Of a stretch of 52,500 nt of DNA, positions 38,338 through 49,175 are shown piece after piece. The stretch lies in assembly GCF_001278805.1 (NCBI RefSeq), contig NZ_CP012602.1:77501-130000 (forward strand), in the 5' to 3' direction. Every line of letters begins with the position of its first letter. The stretch's first letter is position 1. The notes below the pieces were generated by a model. It ran no database searches and was not told the origin of the DNA. It saw only the letters and a program-made list of their open reading frames with translations. The stretch comes from Bacillus sp. FJAT-18017. GTDB lineage: Bacteria > Bacillota > Bacilli > Bacillales > Cytobacillaceae. The translations under genes were made by a program, and so were the position numbers.

Positions 38338-39525
38338 TTAGTTAAGGATCTTAATTTTAACCTTCCTATTTCCCCATCGATAAGCATCAGAGAGGTTAGG
38401 AAAAAACACGTCTATTTTATAACCTTTAATAGCAGAACCTTTATCAGCAGCTATCGCATATCCATATCCTTCGACATAAACCTTTGTGCCTAGTGGGATG
38501 ATTCTAGGGTCAACAGCTATTACCTTTACATTTGGGTTGGCACGGAGATTGATTCCAGTTGCAGTAATACCAGAGCACCCATTGCATCCTGCTGTATAGG
38601 CTGTTGAAGATACATAGAACTCCTTGCCTCCTGAAGGCATAGAACCACGAGAGACCTGGGCAACTAGGACTCTTGTACCGAGTGCAACCACTTTATCCTC
38701 TTTTTCACGAACCGTCTTTTCACTAACCAGTTTGCGTGAAACCTCTTTTCCATTTTCAAGGACTACTTCAAACTTTTTGGTCTTAAGTCCCTGTTTTCCT
38801 TCTTTTACAATCTTCTCTTTTCCTTTGGCAAGGTTCGTATCCTTCTTTGTTACTACTGCAAAATTAATTGGTTCTTCCACTACATCGGTGACTTTTTCTA
38901 CCCGAATGACCTTTATCACGGCATTTTGTTCAATCTTCTCCTGTAATGAGGGTTCAACTCGATCTAGCTTTTTTAGTGTAATGCCTTGCTGTGTTAAAAA
39001 GTCAGCGACAGTAGCCGAAGTAGACCACACTTTTTGTGCCTTTTTGCTGCCATCAATAAAAGTTAGATAAAGGGCTTTATTAATTTCAATACTCATTTTG
39101 TCGCTGATTGGATCTTCAGGTTTTGCAGAAATATCATCTTGCTCAATCAAGGAAATCTTCTGCTCTTTAAGGAGCTCTGCAACCGTATCGGCTGTTGTCC
39201 AAACCGTTTTCTTCTCGTTATCTTTGACAATATCAACCTGTTTAGCTTGTTTCCAGACAATTTCAAAGTTATCTTTCACCTTTGTCTTTACCGATGGAAA
39301 CAAATAATCATTTGAGTTTATGGTAAGCCCTAGTTCCTTTAAAACCTCTTCCACCGTTTGCGCATGTGTCTGGACTACTTTGTCCTGGCCATTCAATGTC
39401 AAGGCGACTGTTTTTTTGGTCCCCTCATAAAAAGAAAACCCAAGTGTAACGGTGAAAACTAGGAAACTAGCAATAAAGATTACCAGTTTTTTTCTACTCA
39501 AAGATGGTGGAAACAGGTTTTTCAT
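38338..39525 (-). CDS. yabE: YabE: cell-wall protein with DUF348, G5 and 3D domains
   Basis: Probable secreted or membrane-tethered wall-remodelling protein. In 395 residues: a signal-anchor (13-33, KLVIFIASFLVFTVTLGFSF), three DUF348 repeats (about 36-205), a G5 domain (about 210-285), and a C-terminal 3D domain (about 300-395) with its acidic residues in IAVDPRIIPLG, AADKG and YKIDVFF, as in lytic transglycosylases such as MltA. It lacks the lysozyme-like domain of true Rpf proteins. The ATG at 39523-39525 is required by the signal sequence, but the only strong Shine-Dalgarno (AGGAGG) lies 23 nt upstream. A sigma-A promoter precedes. Confidence 0.93.
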   Translation of the reverse strand: MKNLFPPSLSRKKLVIFIASFLVFTVTLGFSFYEGTKKTVALTLNGQDKVVQTHAQTVEEVLKELGLTINSNDYLFPSVKTKVKDNFEIVWKQAKQVDIVKDNEKKTVWTTADTVAELLKEQKISLIEQDDISAKPEDPISDKMSIEINKALYLTFIDGSKKAQKVWSTSATVADFLTQQGITLKKLDRVEPSLQEKIEQNAVIKVIRVEKVTDVVEEPINFAVVTKKDTNLAKGKEKIVKEGKQGLKTKKFEVVLENGKEVSRKLVSEKTVREKEDKVVALGTRVLVAQVSRGSMPSGGKEFYVSSTAYTAGCNGCSGITATGINLRANPNVKVIAVDPRIIPLGTKVYVEGYGYAIAADKGSAIKGYKIDVFFPNLSDAYRWGNRKVKIKILN

Positions 39526-39568
39526 GTTTATGAATCCGATGAAAAACGCCTCCTTTTCTCTTGGAGTG

Positions 39569-39598
39569 ATTATATAGAACCATATTACCAGCTGTCAA
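39569..39598 (-). promoter_or_regulatory. sigma-A promoter of yabE
   Basis: Minus-strand TTGACA (39598-39593) and TATAAT (39574-39569), both perfect, are 18 bp apart, 44 bp before the yabE ATG. Confidence 0.78.
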
Positions 39599-39763
39599 CT
39601 CTGGACCTTTGCCGAAGGTAGTTCTAATTATGCACATCCTTCCCCAATTTGCAAAGAATAACTTATCGACATGATTATCCTATGTTTAAAAGGAGACGTG
39701 TAGAACTTTAAGTTTTTAGTTCGTATTTGGACAAGCAACTGCCGGTTACGACACTATTTGATG

Positions 39764-40531
39764 TCAACTTATGCCGAAAATTCGTTTAGCATTTTCAGTT
39801 GTAACATTTGCCACTTGTTCGAATGGGATTTCCTTGATTCTAGCAATTTCTTCAGCCACTAAACGCACATGGGCAGGTTCATTCCGCTTGCCGCGGAATG
39901 GATGAGGGGCAAGGTATGGGCAATCCGTTTCTACCAGCAATTTTTCCAGAGGAACCTCGGCGGCTACTTCTTTTGGCTTTTTCGCATTTTTAAAAGTAAC
40001 CGGGCCTCCGAGAGAAATAAGGAAATTCATTTCCACACATTTCTTTGCGGTTTCTACACTTCCACTGAAACAATGCATAATACCGCCTACTTCAGCTGCA
40101 TCTTCTTCACTTAGTATTTCTACAATATCTGCTGTTGCTTCACGATTATGAATGACAATTGGCAGCTTTACCCTCTTAGCTAGCCTGATTTGCTTTCGAA
40201 AGACCTCTTTTTGAATATCCTTTGGAGATTTGTCCCAATAATAGTCAAGCCCCATTTCCCCAATTCCCACTACTTTAGGGTGAGAAGAAAGTTCCTCTAT
40301 CCAGGCTAAATCGTCATCGGTCATATCCACAGCATCAACTGGATGCCATCCAACTACCGCATAAATGAAATCGTGTTCCTCGGCAAGTTCCATCGCCTTT
40401 TTAATCGTGGGCCTGTCAAAACCCACAACAACCATGGTTTCTATCCCATTGTCTTTTGCACGGGCAATCACATCGTTTATATCTTCTTCAAACTGGTCAG
40501 CATTTAAATGAGTATGAGTATCAATTAGCAT
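39764..40531 (-). CDS. tatD: TatD-family metal-dependent DNase
   Basis: Hydrolase of the amidohydrolase fold with likely 3'-5' exonuclease activity (yabD in B. subtilis). The 255 residues match the usual length: metal ligands in LIDTHTHLN (2-10, H6 and H8), GEMGLDYYW, IVIHNREA, MHCFSGS and VETDCPYLAP. The frame is open 17 codons beyond, but the ATG at 40529-40531 with AGGTGG at 8 nt begins the domain, and a hairpin occupies the upstream part. It follows metS with a terminator between them. Confidence 0.95.
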   Translation of the reverse strand: MLIDTHTHLNADQFEEDINDVIARAKDNGIETMVVVGFDRPTIKKAMELAEEHDFIYAVVGWHPVDAVDMTDDDLAWIEELSSHPKVVGIGEMGLDYYWDKSPKDIQKEVFRKQIRLAKRVKLPIVIHNREATADIVEILSEEDAAEVGGIMHCFSGSVETAKKCVEMNFLISLGGPVTFKNAKKPKEVAAEVPLEKLLVETDCPYLAPHPFRGKRNEPAHVRLVAEEIARIKEIPFEQVANVTTENAKRIFGIS

Positions 40532-40552
40532 AAACCACGCCACCTCGCTGAT

Positions 40553-40588
40553 GAAAAAGGGAATGCTTTTCAATTCCGGCATTCCCTT
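40553..40588 (-). terminator. hairpin/terminator between metS and tatD
   Basis: AAGGGAATGC and GCATTCCCTT form a 10-bp perfect stem with a 12-nt loop, followed by TTTC. It lies 180 bp after metS but only 22 bp before the tatD start, so it may act as an attenuator in the tatD leader as well. Confidence 0.75.
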
Positions 40589-40766
40589 CTCATTTGATTA
40601 TAATATTTTCTGCAGCCTTAATGGCAGCAAGCCTCTCATGTAGGCAACTGCCTCCCAAAAGGTCTGTTTGGCAAAGTAAGTTTTTTGGGCCTCCTGCTCC
40701 TAGAAATCAACAATCAGGATTTCCGCTCTGCCAATCAGTGGAGGGAAAATCCTACTGACTGAAGTC

Positions 40767-42797
<2,031 letters not shown>

Positions 42798-42819
42798 TCA
42801 CTTCAGCTTCTATCATCAA

Positions 42820-42848
42820 AATATACCGAAAAATCAACTTTTCTGCAA
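42820..42848 (-). promoter_or_regulatory. possible sigma-A promoter of metS
   Basis: Minus-strand TTGCAG (42848-42843) and TATATT (42825-42820) are 17 bp apart, 80 bp before the metS ATG. The -35 is weak. Confidence 0.4.
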
Positions 42849-42971
42849 TAACAGAGGTTTCCTGAGAGGAGGAATGGAGCAGGATAACACAAAAAGTTTC
42901 CCCCTATCCCAATAAAATTTTTGTTTTATACGAATAGTATATATGTTCGTTATCACTTTTTTGTTGTTTTT

Positions 42972-42978
42972 TGTCGAA
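42972..42978 (+). promoter_or_regulatory. Spo0A box in the metS-abrB region
   Basis: TGTCGAA is a perfect 0A box core. The flanking bases continue TGTCGAATTATGA, identical over 13 bp to the box at 43180. Confidence 0.5.
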
Positions 42979-43134
42979 TTATGATTTTTAACAACGCATT
43001 TTACTATTCTAAAAAAATGTTCAAAAAATATTCGATTTTTTACACTTCTACTTATCTTCTTTTTAAAAGCCTGATTTATCAAGAGTTTATTCCAAAAACC
43101 AAAAGTTGTTAATTCATTTTTAAAAAGAAAGTAA

Positions 43135-43163
43135 TTGACGAATATGGGAACTACTGGTATCAT
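43135..43163 (+). promoter_or_regulatory. sigma-A promoter of abrB
   Basis: TTGACG (43135-43140) and TATCAT (43158-43163) are 17 bp apart; transcription would start near 43170, about 79 bp before the ATG. Confidence 0.78.
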
Positions 43164-43179
43164 AAAGCTATTAGAAAAA

Positions 43180-43196
43180 TGTCGAATTATGACGAA
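43180..43196 (+). promoter_or_regulatory. tandem Spo0A boxes downstream of the abrB promoter
   Basis: TGTCGAA (43180-43186, perfect) and TGACGAA (43190-43196, one mismatch) are in direct repeat with a 10-bp period, one helical turn. They lie just after the transcription start, where Spo0A-P represses abrB in B. subtilis. Confidence 0.8.
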
Positions 43197-43248
43197 CTTT
43201 GTAACAACAATAAAAAGAGAAACATGGAAAATGAGAGGAGATAATTTA

Positions 43249-43527
43249 ATGAAATCTACAGGTATTGTCCGTAAAGTTGATGAACTTGGGCGTGTTGTTA
43301 TTCCAATTGAGCTAAGACGTACTTTGGGTATCGCAGAGAAGGATGCATTGGAAATCTATGTGGATGATGAGCGCATCATTCTTAAGAAATATAAACCAAA
43401 TATGACTTGCCAGGTAACTGGTGAAGTATCTGATGACAATATTGCTCTTGCAGATGGCAAGCTAATCTTAAGCCGCGAAGGCGCAGAAATTCTTATAAAA
43501 GAAATTCAGAATGTATTTTCCAAATAA
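43249..43527 (+). CDS. abrB: transition-state regulator AbrB
   Basis: Global repressor of post-exponential genes (spo0H, spoVG, biofilm and antibiotic genes). The 92-residue protein has the swapped-hairpin DNA-binding domain at the N-terminus (MKSTGIVRKVDELGRVVIPI, LRRTLGIAEKDALEIY) and a C-terminal multimerisation domain (about 55-92). It is nearly identical to B. subtilis AbrB. The frame is open 38 codons upstream, but that part covers the promoter and the Spo0A boxes; the ATG at 43249 has GAGGAG at 8 nt. It is the only protein gene here on the plus strand. Its target spoVG and paralogue spoVT are also in the window. Confidence 0.98.
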   Translation: MKSTGIVRKVDELGRVVIPIELRRTLGIAEKDALEIYVDDERIILKKYKPNMTCQVTGEVSDDNIALADGKLILSREGAEILIKEIQNVFSK

Positions 43528-43535
43528 TTTACTTT

Positions 43536-43570
43536 AAAAAGGGCTTCTCCTATATGGTGAAGCCCTTTTT
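43536..43570 (+). terminator. bidirectional terminator between abrB and rsmI
   Basis: AAAAAGGGCTTCTCC and GGTGAAGCCCTTTTT form a 15-bp stem with one G-U pair and a TATAT loop. Poly-A on the left and poly-T on the right allow it to end both abrB and the convergent trmN6-yazA-rsmI transcript. Confidence 0.9.
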
Positions 43571-43600
43571 GTACGTACGTTCAGCCGCAAAAGCAATGCA

Positions 43601-43663
43601 ATGATCCCAAGAATAGGCTAGTCTCAAGGCCGTTCTTTGCCTGTTACGAGGTGCCCATTTGCC
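43601..43663 (-). repeat. dispersed intergenic repeat, copy between abrB and rsmI
   Basis: CGTTCTTTGCCTGTTACGAG (43631-43650) closely matches CGTTCTTTGCCTGTCACGAC at 19537-19556; flanking matches include ATGATC and AAGAATA blocks in changed order. It is more diverged than the other copies. Confidence 0.45.
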
Positions 43664-43692
43664 TGCAACAAAGATGCTTGCACGTTTATTTT

Positions 43693-44565
43693 TTATTCAA
43701 TATGAAACTCTCGGTAGATATCCCGCTTACTCATCCCTCGGTCTTTTGATGTAAGCTTAATTGCTTCCTTTGAGGATGCTTGATTTTCATTAATATAATG
43801 GTTCACATGTTCTTCAATCGAAAGGTTTTCCCACCAGGATTCTACTTGGATTGGGTTCTCTGTCCCCCCTTCCAATATTAAGCAAAATTCTCCTCTTACC
43901 TCGCCATTCCCACACCATTCAATTGCTTCAGAAACAGTTCCCCTGATAAATTCCTCATACTTTTTGGTCAATTCCCTGCAAAGAACAATCCTTCTGTTCC
44001 CCACAATATCCAGAATAAGGCCTAATGTCTCCCTTAATCTGTGTGGCGATTCGTAAAGGACAATTGTCCCTGTCTGCTGACTAAGAAGTTCCAATTCCTT
44101 TTTTTTATCTTTCTTCTGCCGTTGCAGAAAGCCATAAAAATAAAAGGGTTGTGGAGGAAGGCCGGATGCTATTAATGAGGTTAATGCGGCGTTTGCACCG
44201 GGAAGAGGTACAACCGCAATCTGTTCATTTACTGCCTGTACAACTAGCTCATAACCTGGGTCTGAGATTGTTGGCATGCCCGCATCACTTACTAAGGCAA
44301 TTTTCAGACCATCCTTTAATTTCCCTATAAGCTTGGAGCCGCTTGCCTCCTTATTATGCTCATGGTAACTTATAACTTGGGTAGTTATTTCAAAATAATT
44401 ACATAGCTTCTTTGTATTGCGCGTGTCCTCGGCAGCTATTATGTCTGCTTCCCTCATGATCCTAACTGCCCTAAAGCTCATATCCTCAAGATTGCCTATA
44501 GGTGTTGGGACAAGATACAAGATTCCTTTTGACTCCTCATTATCAAAGCTTTTTTGCTGCCACAT
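43693..44565 (-). CDS. rsmI: 16S rRNA (cytidine1402-2'-O)-methyltransferase
   Basis: Methylates the 2'-OH of C1402 in the decoding centre. The 290-residue protein has the tetrapyrrole-methylase fold: [19 protein letters not shown] near the N-terminus, [30 protein letters not shown] and the C-terminal [16 protein letters not shown] use the ATG at 44563-44565, with AAGG and GTGAGG upstream, giving the usual N-terminus; an ATG six codons earlier is possible. It overlaps the end of yazA by 23 bp, ending the trmN6-yazA-rsmI unit. Confidence 0.95.
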   Translation of the reverse strand: MWQQKSFDNEESKGILYLVPTPIGNLEDMSFRAVRIMREADIIAAEDTRNTKKLCNYFEITTQVISYHEHNKEASGSKLIGKLKDGLKIALVSDAGMPTISDPGYELVVQAVNEQIAVVPLPGANAALTSLIASGLPPQPFYFYGFLQRQKKDKKKELELLSQQTGTIVLYESPHRLRETLGLILDIVGNRRIVLCRELTKKYEEFIRGTVSEAIEWCGNGEVRGEFCLILEGGTENPIQVESWWENLSIEEHVNHYINENQASSKEAIKLTSKDRGMSKRDIYREFHIE

Positions 44566-44830
44566 AATCCTCACCCTTTTCATTGGCCAAAAATTCTTCT
44601 TTTTTCTGACGGGAAAGCTGTTTAAAACGGTACTCTGCCTGCATAGCTTCGGTCTTTGTGGGAAATGACTTGGCGAATAGAAGCGTTACGGGTACCCTTG
44701 CTCTTGTGTATTTAGCCCCTTTCCCTTGATTATGAAGCTGCACTCTCCTGGCCAGGTTATTTGTATATCCCCCATAAAAGCTTCCATCCCGGCATGATAA
44801 TACATAAAAATAGTGATTAGTTTCTTCCAT
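44543..44830 (-). CDS. yazA: GIY-YIG nuclease superfamily protein (UPF0213)
   Basis: A 95-residue protein made of one GIY-YIG domain: YFYVLSC and [17 protein letters not shown] supply the two tyrosine/glycine motifs and the arginine, and a glutamate follows in [12 protein letters not shown]. Related proteins are structure-specific nucleases (SLX1, UvrC), but the function of this family is unknown. It overlaps trmN6 by 14 bp and rsmI by 23 bp, so the three are translated as a coupled unit, as in B. subtilis. Confidence 0.92.
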   Translation of the reverse strand: MEETNHYFYVLSCRDGSFYGGYTNNLARRVQLHNQGKGAKYTRARVPVTLLFAKSFPTKTEAMQAEYRFKQLSRQKKEEFLANEKGEDYVAAKKL

Positions 44831-45560
44831 ATAAAATCTCTCTTAACTCAGGGGTATATTCATTTTCCTCATTATAGACAATAATAGCAGGCAAAACCTT
44901 GAGGCCAGGCTGTCCGCCCTTCGTAGCTTCTATTAATAATGTGTTAGCTTCCTTTCCTACCTTAGGATGTACAAATTGAACTCTTTTAGGTTCTAGCCGG
45001 TATTTTCTCATCAATTCAATTATTTCGATCAGCCTTTCTGGTCTATGCACAAACGCAACTTTCCCGCTAGCCCTGGCCATTGCGGCAGAAACTCTAATGG
45101 TGTCTTCCAGAGTACAAAGAATTTCATGCCTGGCTATCGCAAAATGCTCATTTTCATTAATCTCCCCTTCTGGGGGTGTTTTAAAATATGGGGGATTGCA
45201 TGTTACTACATCAAACTTGCCATAGCCAAGTTTTTTTGGCATATCATTTATATCTCCAAGAACCATTTTCACCCTATTGTCCAGATCATTATAATGAATG
45301 CTACGTTCTGCCATGCTATAAAGCCTTTCCTGAATCTCGACTCCTGTAATCCTTCCCTTTGAACGGGTACTTAAAAACAATGGGATAACTCCATTACCAC
45401 TACATAGGTCCAAAAGCTCCCCTTTTTGGATAGGAACATAAACAAATCTTGATAATAGGACAGCATCAAGAGAAAAAGCGAAAACTGAAGGACTCTGAAT
45501 AATCCTCAAGTTTTCTGCAAGTAAATAGTCAAGGCGTTCATCTTCTTTTAACTCTACCAT
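44817..45560 (-). CDS. trmN6: tRNA1(Val) (adenine37-N6)-methyltransferase-like protein
   Basis: SAM-dependent N6-adenine methyltransferase (yabB in B. subtilis). The 247 residues hold the SAM loop [10 protein letters not shown] (51-60), the acidic strand-2 residue in GVEIQER, and the catalytic NPPYF (122-126), typical of N6-methylation of nucleic acid. By homology to E. coli YfiC the target is A37 of tRNA; this has not been read from the sequence. The ATG has GGAGG at 6 nt. It is first of three overlapping genes after the yabA terminator. Confidence 0.9.
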   Translation of the reverse strand: MVELKEDERLDYLLAENLRIIQSPSVFAFSLDAVLLSRFVYVPIQKGELLDLCSGNGVIPLFLSTRSKGRITGVEIQERLYSMAERSIHYNDLDNRVKMVLGDINDMPKKLGYGKFDVVTCNPPYFKTPPEGEINENEHFAIARHEILCTLEDTIRVSAAMARASGKVAFVHRPERLIEIIELMRKYRLEPKRVQFVHPKVGKEANTLLIEATKGGQPGLKVLPAIIVYNEENEYTPELREILYGRN

Positions 45561-45702
45561 CTTTAATCCTCCGGCACTATTTGCTCAAGCACTAATTGAA
45601 TTATTATTTGAATCAATAGTATTATTTTACACACTTTTCGAAACTCTGCTGCTATGACAAACAAATTAAAGCAAATTTTAAAAGCATTATCCTTTCGCTC
45701 AT

Positions 45703-45733
45703 TCAAAAAAGCCTTCCTTATAATAAGGAAGGC
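45703..45733 (-). terminator. intrinsic terminator after yabA
   Basis: GCCTTCCTTAT and ATAAGGAAGGC form an 11-bp perfect stem with a one-base apex region, followed by TTTTTTG. It starts 1 bp after the yabA stop and closes the darA-holB-ricT-yabA unit. Confidence 0.92.
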
Positions 45734-45734
45734 A

Positions 45735-46094
45735 CTATTTTTTATTCAAGAATGAAAGGCAAAATAAACAGTCGCCTTCTTTACGCAGGCTTCCAAAATG
45801 CAAATTGCAGATGTGGAACCCTTCCTGGTAAAGACGCGCAAGATTGTCATACCCTTCTCCAATATCAACAGGCTTGGTCCCGGTTCGGCCCTTCTTTCCC
45901 TTTTTACCTGCCAGGCCTGTCTGTTCTTCGAATTTTTCCAGCCGGCGCCTTAGAAGGTCATTCTCCAGCTTGAGAGAGTGATTTTCCTCCAGTATTTCAG
46001 CAAGATGTTCCTTCAACTCTCCCAATTGCTGATAGAGGTTTCCTATCTGAGTTTCCATAGAGCCGACCGACTCGAATATTTCCTTTTTATCCAC
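45735..46094 (-). CDS. yabA: replication initiation control protein YabA
   Basis: Negative regulator of DnaA that tethers it to the DnaN clamp and so limits initiation. The 119 residues equal the B. subtilis length: an N-terminal coiled coil (about 1-60, [20 protein letters not shown]) for tetramerisation and a C-terminal zinc-binding domain with HICNLHFG and [11 protein letters not shown] that binds DnaA and DnaN. Start is GTG (46092-46094) with GAGGTGG at 5 nt; this gives VDKKEIF, as in the orthologue. It follows ricT by 13 bp. Confidence 0.95.
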   Translation of the reverse strand: MDKKEIFESVGSMETQIGNLYQQLGELKEHLAEILEENHSLKLENDLLRRRLEKFEEQTGLAGKKGKKGRTGTKPVDIGEGYDNLARLYQEGFHICNLHFGSLRKEGDCLFCLSFLNKK

Positions 46095-46107
46095 GTGTTC
46101 CACCTCA

Positions 46108-46935
46108 TTAGTCTGTGGATGGTATAGATAAAGCACCCTCTTTTAGGATTTCATCCAAAGTGAATTCCAGAACCTTCTCTTGATCTTTAATTTCCACCTG
46201 GAGTACACGTTCAAGAATATTTAAGCCAACGACCTTTCCTCTGCCAAGCGGGGTTGAAATAATTTCACCCAGGTCAGGAAGAAGATCCTTTGCTGTTTCA
46301 TATTCATCATTTTCGTATTTCAGACAGCACATAAGCCGTCCGCATAGACCGGAAATCTTGGTGGGATTTAACGACAGGTTCTGATCTTTTGCCATTTTTA
46401 TTGAGACTGGATCAAAGTCTCCAAGGAAAGTTGAACAGCAGAGCATCCTTCCACATGGGCCAATTCCTCCGAGCATCTTGGCTTCATCCCTAACACCAAT
46501 CTGACGAAGTTCAATCCTTGTCCTAAAGATAGAAGCAAGGTCCTTAACTAATTCCCTAAAATCAACCCGGCCATCTGCAGTGAAATAAAAAATTACTTTA
46601 TTCCTGTCAAACGTGTATTCTACATCAACTAGCTTCATATCCAATTGATGGCCACTGACCTTCTCGCAGCACACATCATATGCTTCTTTTGCTGCAAGCT
46701 TGTTTTCCTCTACAATGAGTTTATCCTTTTGATCCGCAATCCGTACGACCTTCTTTAATGGCAGAACTACGTCATGCTCGTCCACTTGTTTCCTGGCAAT
46801 GACGACTCTGCCAAACTCAACGCCCCGTACAGTTTCAACTATGACATATTCATCCTTGTTGATTGGCAGATCTCCGGGATCAAAATAGTATATCTTACCC
46901 GCTTTTTTAAAGCGTACCCCAACTACGTCATACAA
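46108..46935 (-). CDS. ricT: RicT (YaaT), PSP1-family partner of RNase Y
   Basis: Part of the RicA-RicF-RicT complex that binds iron-sulfur clusters, directs RNase Y and affects sporulation, competence and biofilm. The 275 residues (same length as B. subtilis) include the PSP1 domain with conserved cysteines in [15 protein letters not shown] and [14 protein letters not shown], which are cluster ligands. The start is TTG (46933-46935) with GGAGGG at 8 nt; no ATG in frame is near and the first residues ([19 protein letters not shown]) are conserved. It overlaps holB by 8 bp. Confidence 0.95.
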   Translation of the reverse strand: MYDVVGVRFKKAGKIYYFDPGDLPINKDEYVIVETVRGVEFGRVVIARKQVDEHDVVLPLKKVVRIADQKDKLIVEENKLAAKEAYDVCCEKVSGHQLDMKLVDVEYTFDRNKVIFYFTADGRVDFRELVKDLASIFRTRIELRQIGVRDEAKMLGGIGPCGRMLCCSTFLGDFDPVSIKMAKDQNLSLNPTKISGLCGRLMCCLKYENDEYETAKDLLPDLGEIISTPLGRGKVVGLNILERVLQVEIKDQEKVLEFTLDEILKEGALSIPSTD

Positions 46936-47935
46936 ATGCCGATCCCTCCTGCAATTTTAGCACGAGCTGCTCCATCAATAGCTGCGGGTTCATATTGGCT
47001 TGAAGTTTCCGTTTCGCCTCGAGCACCGCAGCCATTTGGTCTGGCAAGCTGCTCATCCGGGTATGCAGGGCTAATTGCTGTAGGCGTGCAGCTTCCCTCC
47101 TGAAAACAATTTGCTCCTGCTTTCCCAACTGTATATATAATAGGTCCCTAAAGACAAGAAGTAGCAAATCCAGGCCGCGGTCTATCTGTTCTTTTTCTTT
47201 GAAGTGTACAAACCACTCACCCTGAAGCGCGACCATGGCTTCAAGGGGGGTTTTTTTCAACACTTCATATAATTTTACCACTACCAATTGGGCATGTGCA
47301 AACCAATCCTGTACATTTAGGTCCATGGCCTCATGAACATTATTTGTCATTTGTGCCAACAGATGGGCAGAGTTCGGATCAACCCCGTTTTCAATTAGCT
47401 TTTTTATAAAAAAGTCGGGTTTAAGTGGGTGGAAAGCAATTATTTGGCATCTCGATAATATGGTAGGCAGTATTCGCTGTGGATTTTCAGTCAGCAGTAT
47501 GGCAACCGTATCAGCCCCAGGCTCTTCAAGGAACTTCAGTAAAGAATTAGCCGCGCTGACTGACATTTTTTCAGCATCAATAACCATATATACTTTTCTC
47601 GATGATTCCATTCCCTTTTTAGAGAATTCCTCCTGTAAGTCTTTAATTTGCTGTTTTTTTATTGAAAGACCATCCGGTTCAACCAGATGCAGGTCAGGAT
47701 GGTTTCCGCTGGTAATCCGTTTGCAATTTAAGCAAGATTCACATGGTTTATAGCGTTCATGAAGATTCTCACAGAAAAGCGCCTTAGCCAGCAGGATTGC
47801 CGTATCTCGTTTTCCGGTGCCATGCATTCCCTCAAACAAGTATGCATGGGCAACTCGTTCCTTTTGAAAGCTATTTTTGATATATGTTATTACATCGGGC
47901 TGCATTTCAGCTACTTCATCCCAAGACATTGCCAC
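46928..47935 (-). CDS. holB: DNA polymerase III subunit delta'
   Basis: Clamp-loader subunit of the replicative polymerase. The 335-residue protein has a P-loop-like GMHGTGKR (36-43), a zinc module with C55, C65, C68 and C71 (CESCLNCKR), SLLKFLEEP and the AAA+ helical lid, then a C-terminal collar domain. I choose the GTG at 47933-47935: GAGGGTG precedes it at 6 nt and the product begins MAMSWDE, like MAISWKE of B. subtilis; a GTG three codons upstream lies in that site. In B. subtilis yaaR precedes it, but here darA does. Confidence 0.94.
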   Translation of the reverse strand: MAMSWDEVAEMQPDVITYIKNSFQKERVAHAYLFEGMHGTGKRDTAILLAKALFCENLHERYKPCESCLNCKRITSGNHPDLHLVEPDGLSIKKQQIKDLQEEFSKKGMESSRKVYMVIDAEKMSVSAANSLLKFLEEPGADTVAILLTENPQRILPTILSRCQIIAFHPLKPDFFIKKLIENGVDPNSAHLLAQMTNNVHEAMDLNVQDWFAHAQLVVVKLYEVLKKTPLEAMVALQGEWFVHFKEKEQIDRGLDLLLLVFRDLLYIQLGKQEQIVFRREAARLQQLALHTRMSSLPDQMAAVLEAKRKLQANMNPQLLMEQLVLKLQEGSAFV

Positions 47936-47986
47936 ATTTTTCACCCTCAGTAAGTTCCTAGGTATATATAATCTTTATAATTAAAA

Positions 47987-48346
<360 letters not shown>

Positions 48347-48348
48347 TC

Positions 48349-48357
48349 ATTATATCA
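48349..48357 (-). promoter_or_regulatory. extended -10 promoter of darA
   Basis: Minus-strand TGATATAAT is a perfect extended -10, 33 bp before the darA ATG. The -35 is weak (GTGTCC at 17 bp). A 13-bp palindrome TACATTCAATGTA lies about 40 bp upstream. Confidence 0.55.
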
Positions 48358-48525
48358 GGAATTTTGATTACGGACACTCTTTCACCTATGGAACTATACA
48401 TTGAATGTACTTTCACTGTCCTATGGGAGAAAAGGGACTGGGGAATTTGCCCACTAGTTTACTTTTAGGTTTTCAGTCAACGATTACATTCGGATCCTAC
48501 AAAGAGGGTTACTTTAATTAGTGAG

Positions 48526-48556
48526 TAAAAAAATCCTCCCTACTTTTGAGGGAGGA
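48526..48556 (-). terminator. intrinsic terminator overlapping the end of tmk
   Basis: TCCTCCCT and AGGGAGGA (48556-48549 and 48541-48534) form an 8-bp stem with a 7-nt loop, followed by TTTTTTT. The upstream arm lies inside the last codons of tmk. Confidence 0.88.
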
Positions 48557-49175
48557 ATGTTTCAATTATTGTCTTGACTGAACGAAATACATCTTCCAAT
48601 TCTAAAGATGCATCAACTCTTTTTATGCGATCAGGGAACCGCTCCAGTAAAATAAGATACCCTTCTCTCACTTTGCTGTGAAAACTGAGTTCTTCCAGGT
48701 CTAGCCGGTTAATTTCTCTATCCTTATGCTTTGCTATCCTTTCCAAACCTTCCTGCGGTTCAATGTCAAAGTAAATGGTTAAGTCAGGCATCATTGTTTC
48801 AATCGCGAATTGATTTATCTTGTAGACTTCCTCTATTCCAAGACCTCGAGCATATCCCTGGTAAGCAAGAGAGCTGTCAATAAACCGGTCACAAATGACT
48901 ATTCTGCCCTTCTCCAACGCTGGTCTTACCTTTTCCATGAGATGTTGCCTGCGGGCGGCTGCATAAAGCAGAGCCTCCGTCCTAGGATCCATCGCTATAT
49001 TTTTCGGCTCAAGAATGACCTTTCGAATTTGTTCAGCAATATCAATTCCGCCAGGTTCACGAGTTATTAAGGCGTCATACCCACATTTCTTTAGATGTTC
49101 GGCAACCATCAATGCTACTGTCGACTTTCCAGCACCCTCTGGGCCTTCTATTGTTATAAATAATCCTTTAACCAT
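48540..49175 (-). CDS. tmk: thymidylate kinase
   Basis: Phosphorylates dTMP to dTDP for DNA synthesis. The 211-residue P-loop kinase has [11 protein letters not shown] (10-20), the [18 protein letters not shown] motif (DRX), TREPGG, and the lid region [18 protein letters not shown]. The frame is open 28 codons beyond, but the ATG at 49173-49175 with GGAGG at 5 nt starts the domain. It overlaps the end of yaaO by 8 bp (ATGGTTAA), so the two are coupled. A terminator overlaps its last codons. Confidence 0.97.
   Translation of the reverse strand: MVKGLFITIEGPEGAGKSTVALMVAEHLKKCGYDALITREPGGIDIAEQIRKVILEPKNIAMDPRTEALLYAAARRQHLMEKVRPALEKGRIVICDRFIDSSLAYQGYARGLGIEEVYKINQFAIETMMPDLTIYFDIEPQEGLERIAKHKDREINRLDLEELSFHSKVREGYLILLERFPDRIKRVDASLELEDVFRSVKTIIETFLPQK

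Noticed and set aside
42834..43163. 109-codon minus-strand and 63-codon plus-strand frames between metS and abrB
   Set aside because: Phe/Lys/Asn-rich products of AT-rich DNA covering promoters and Spo0A boxes, without ribosome binding sites.
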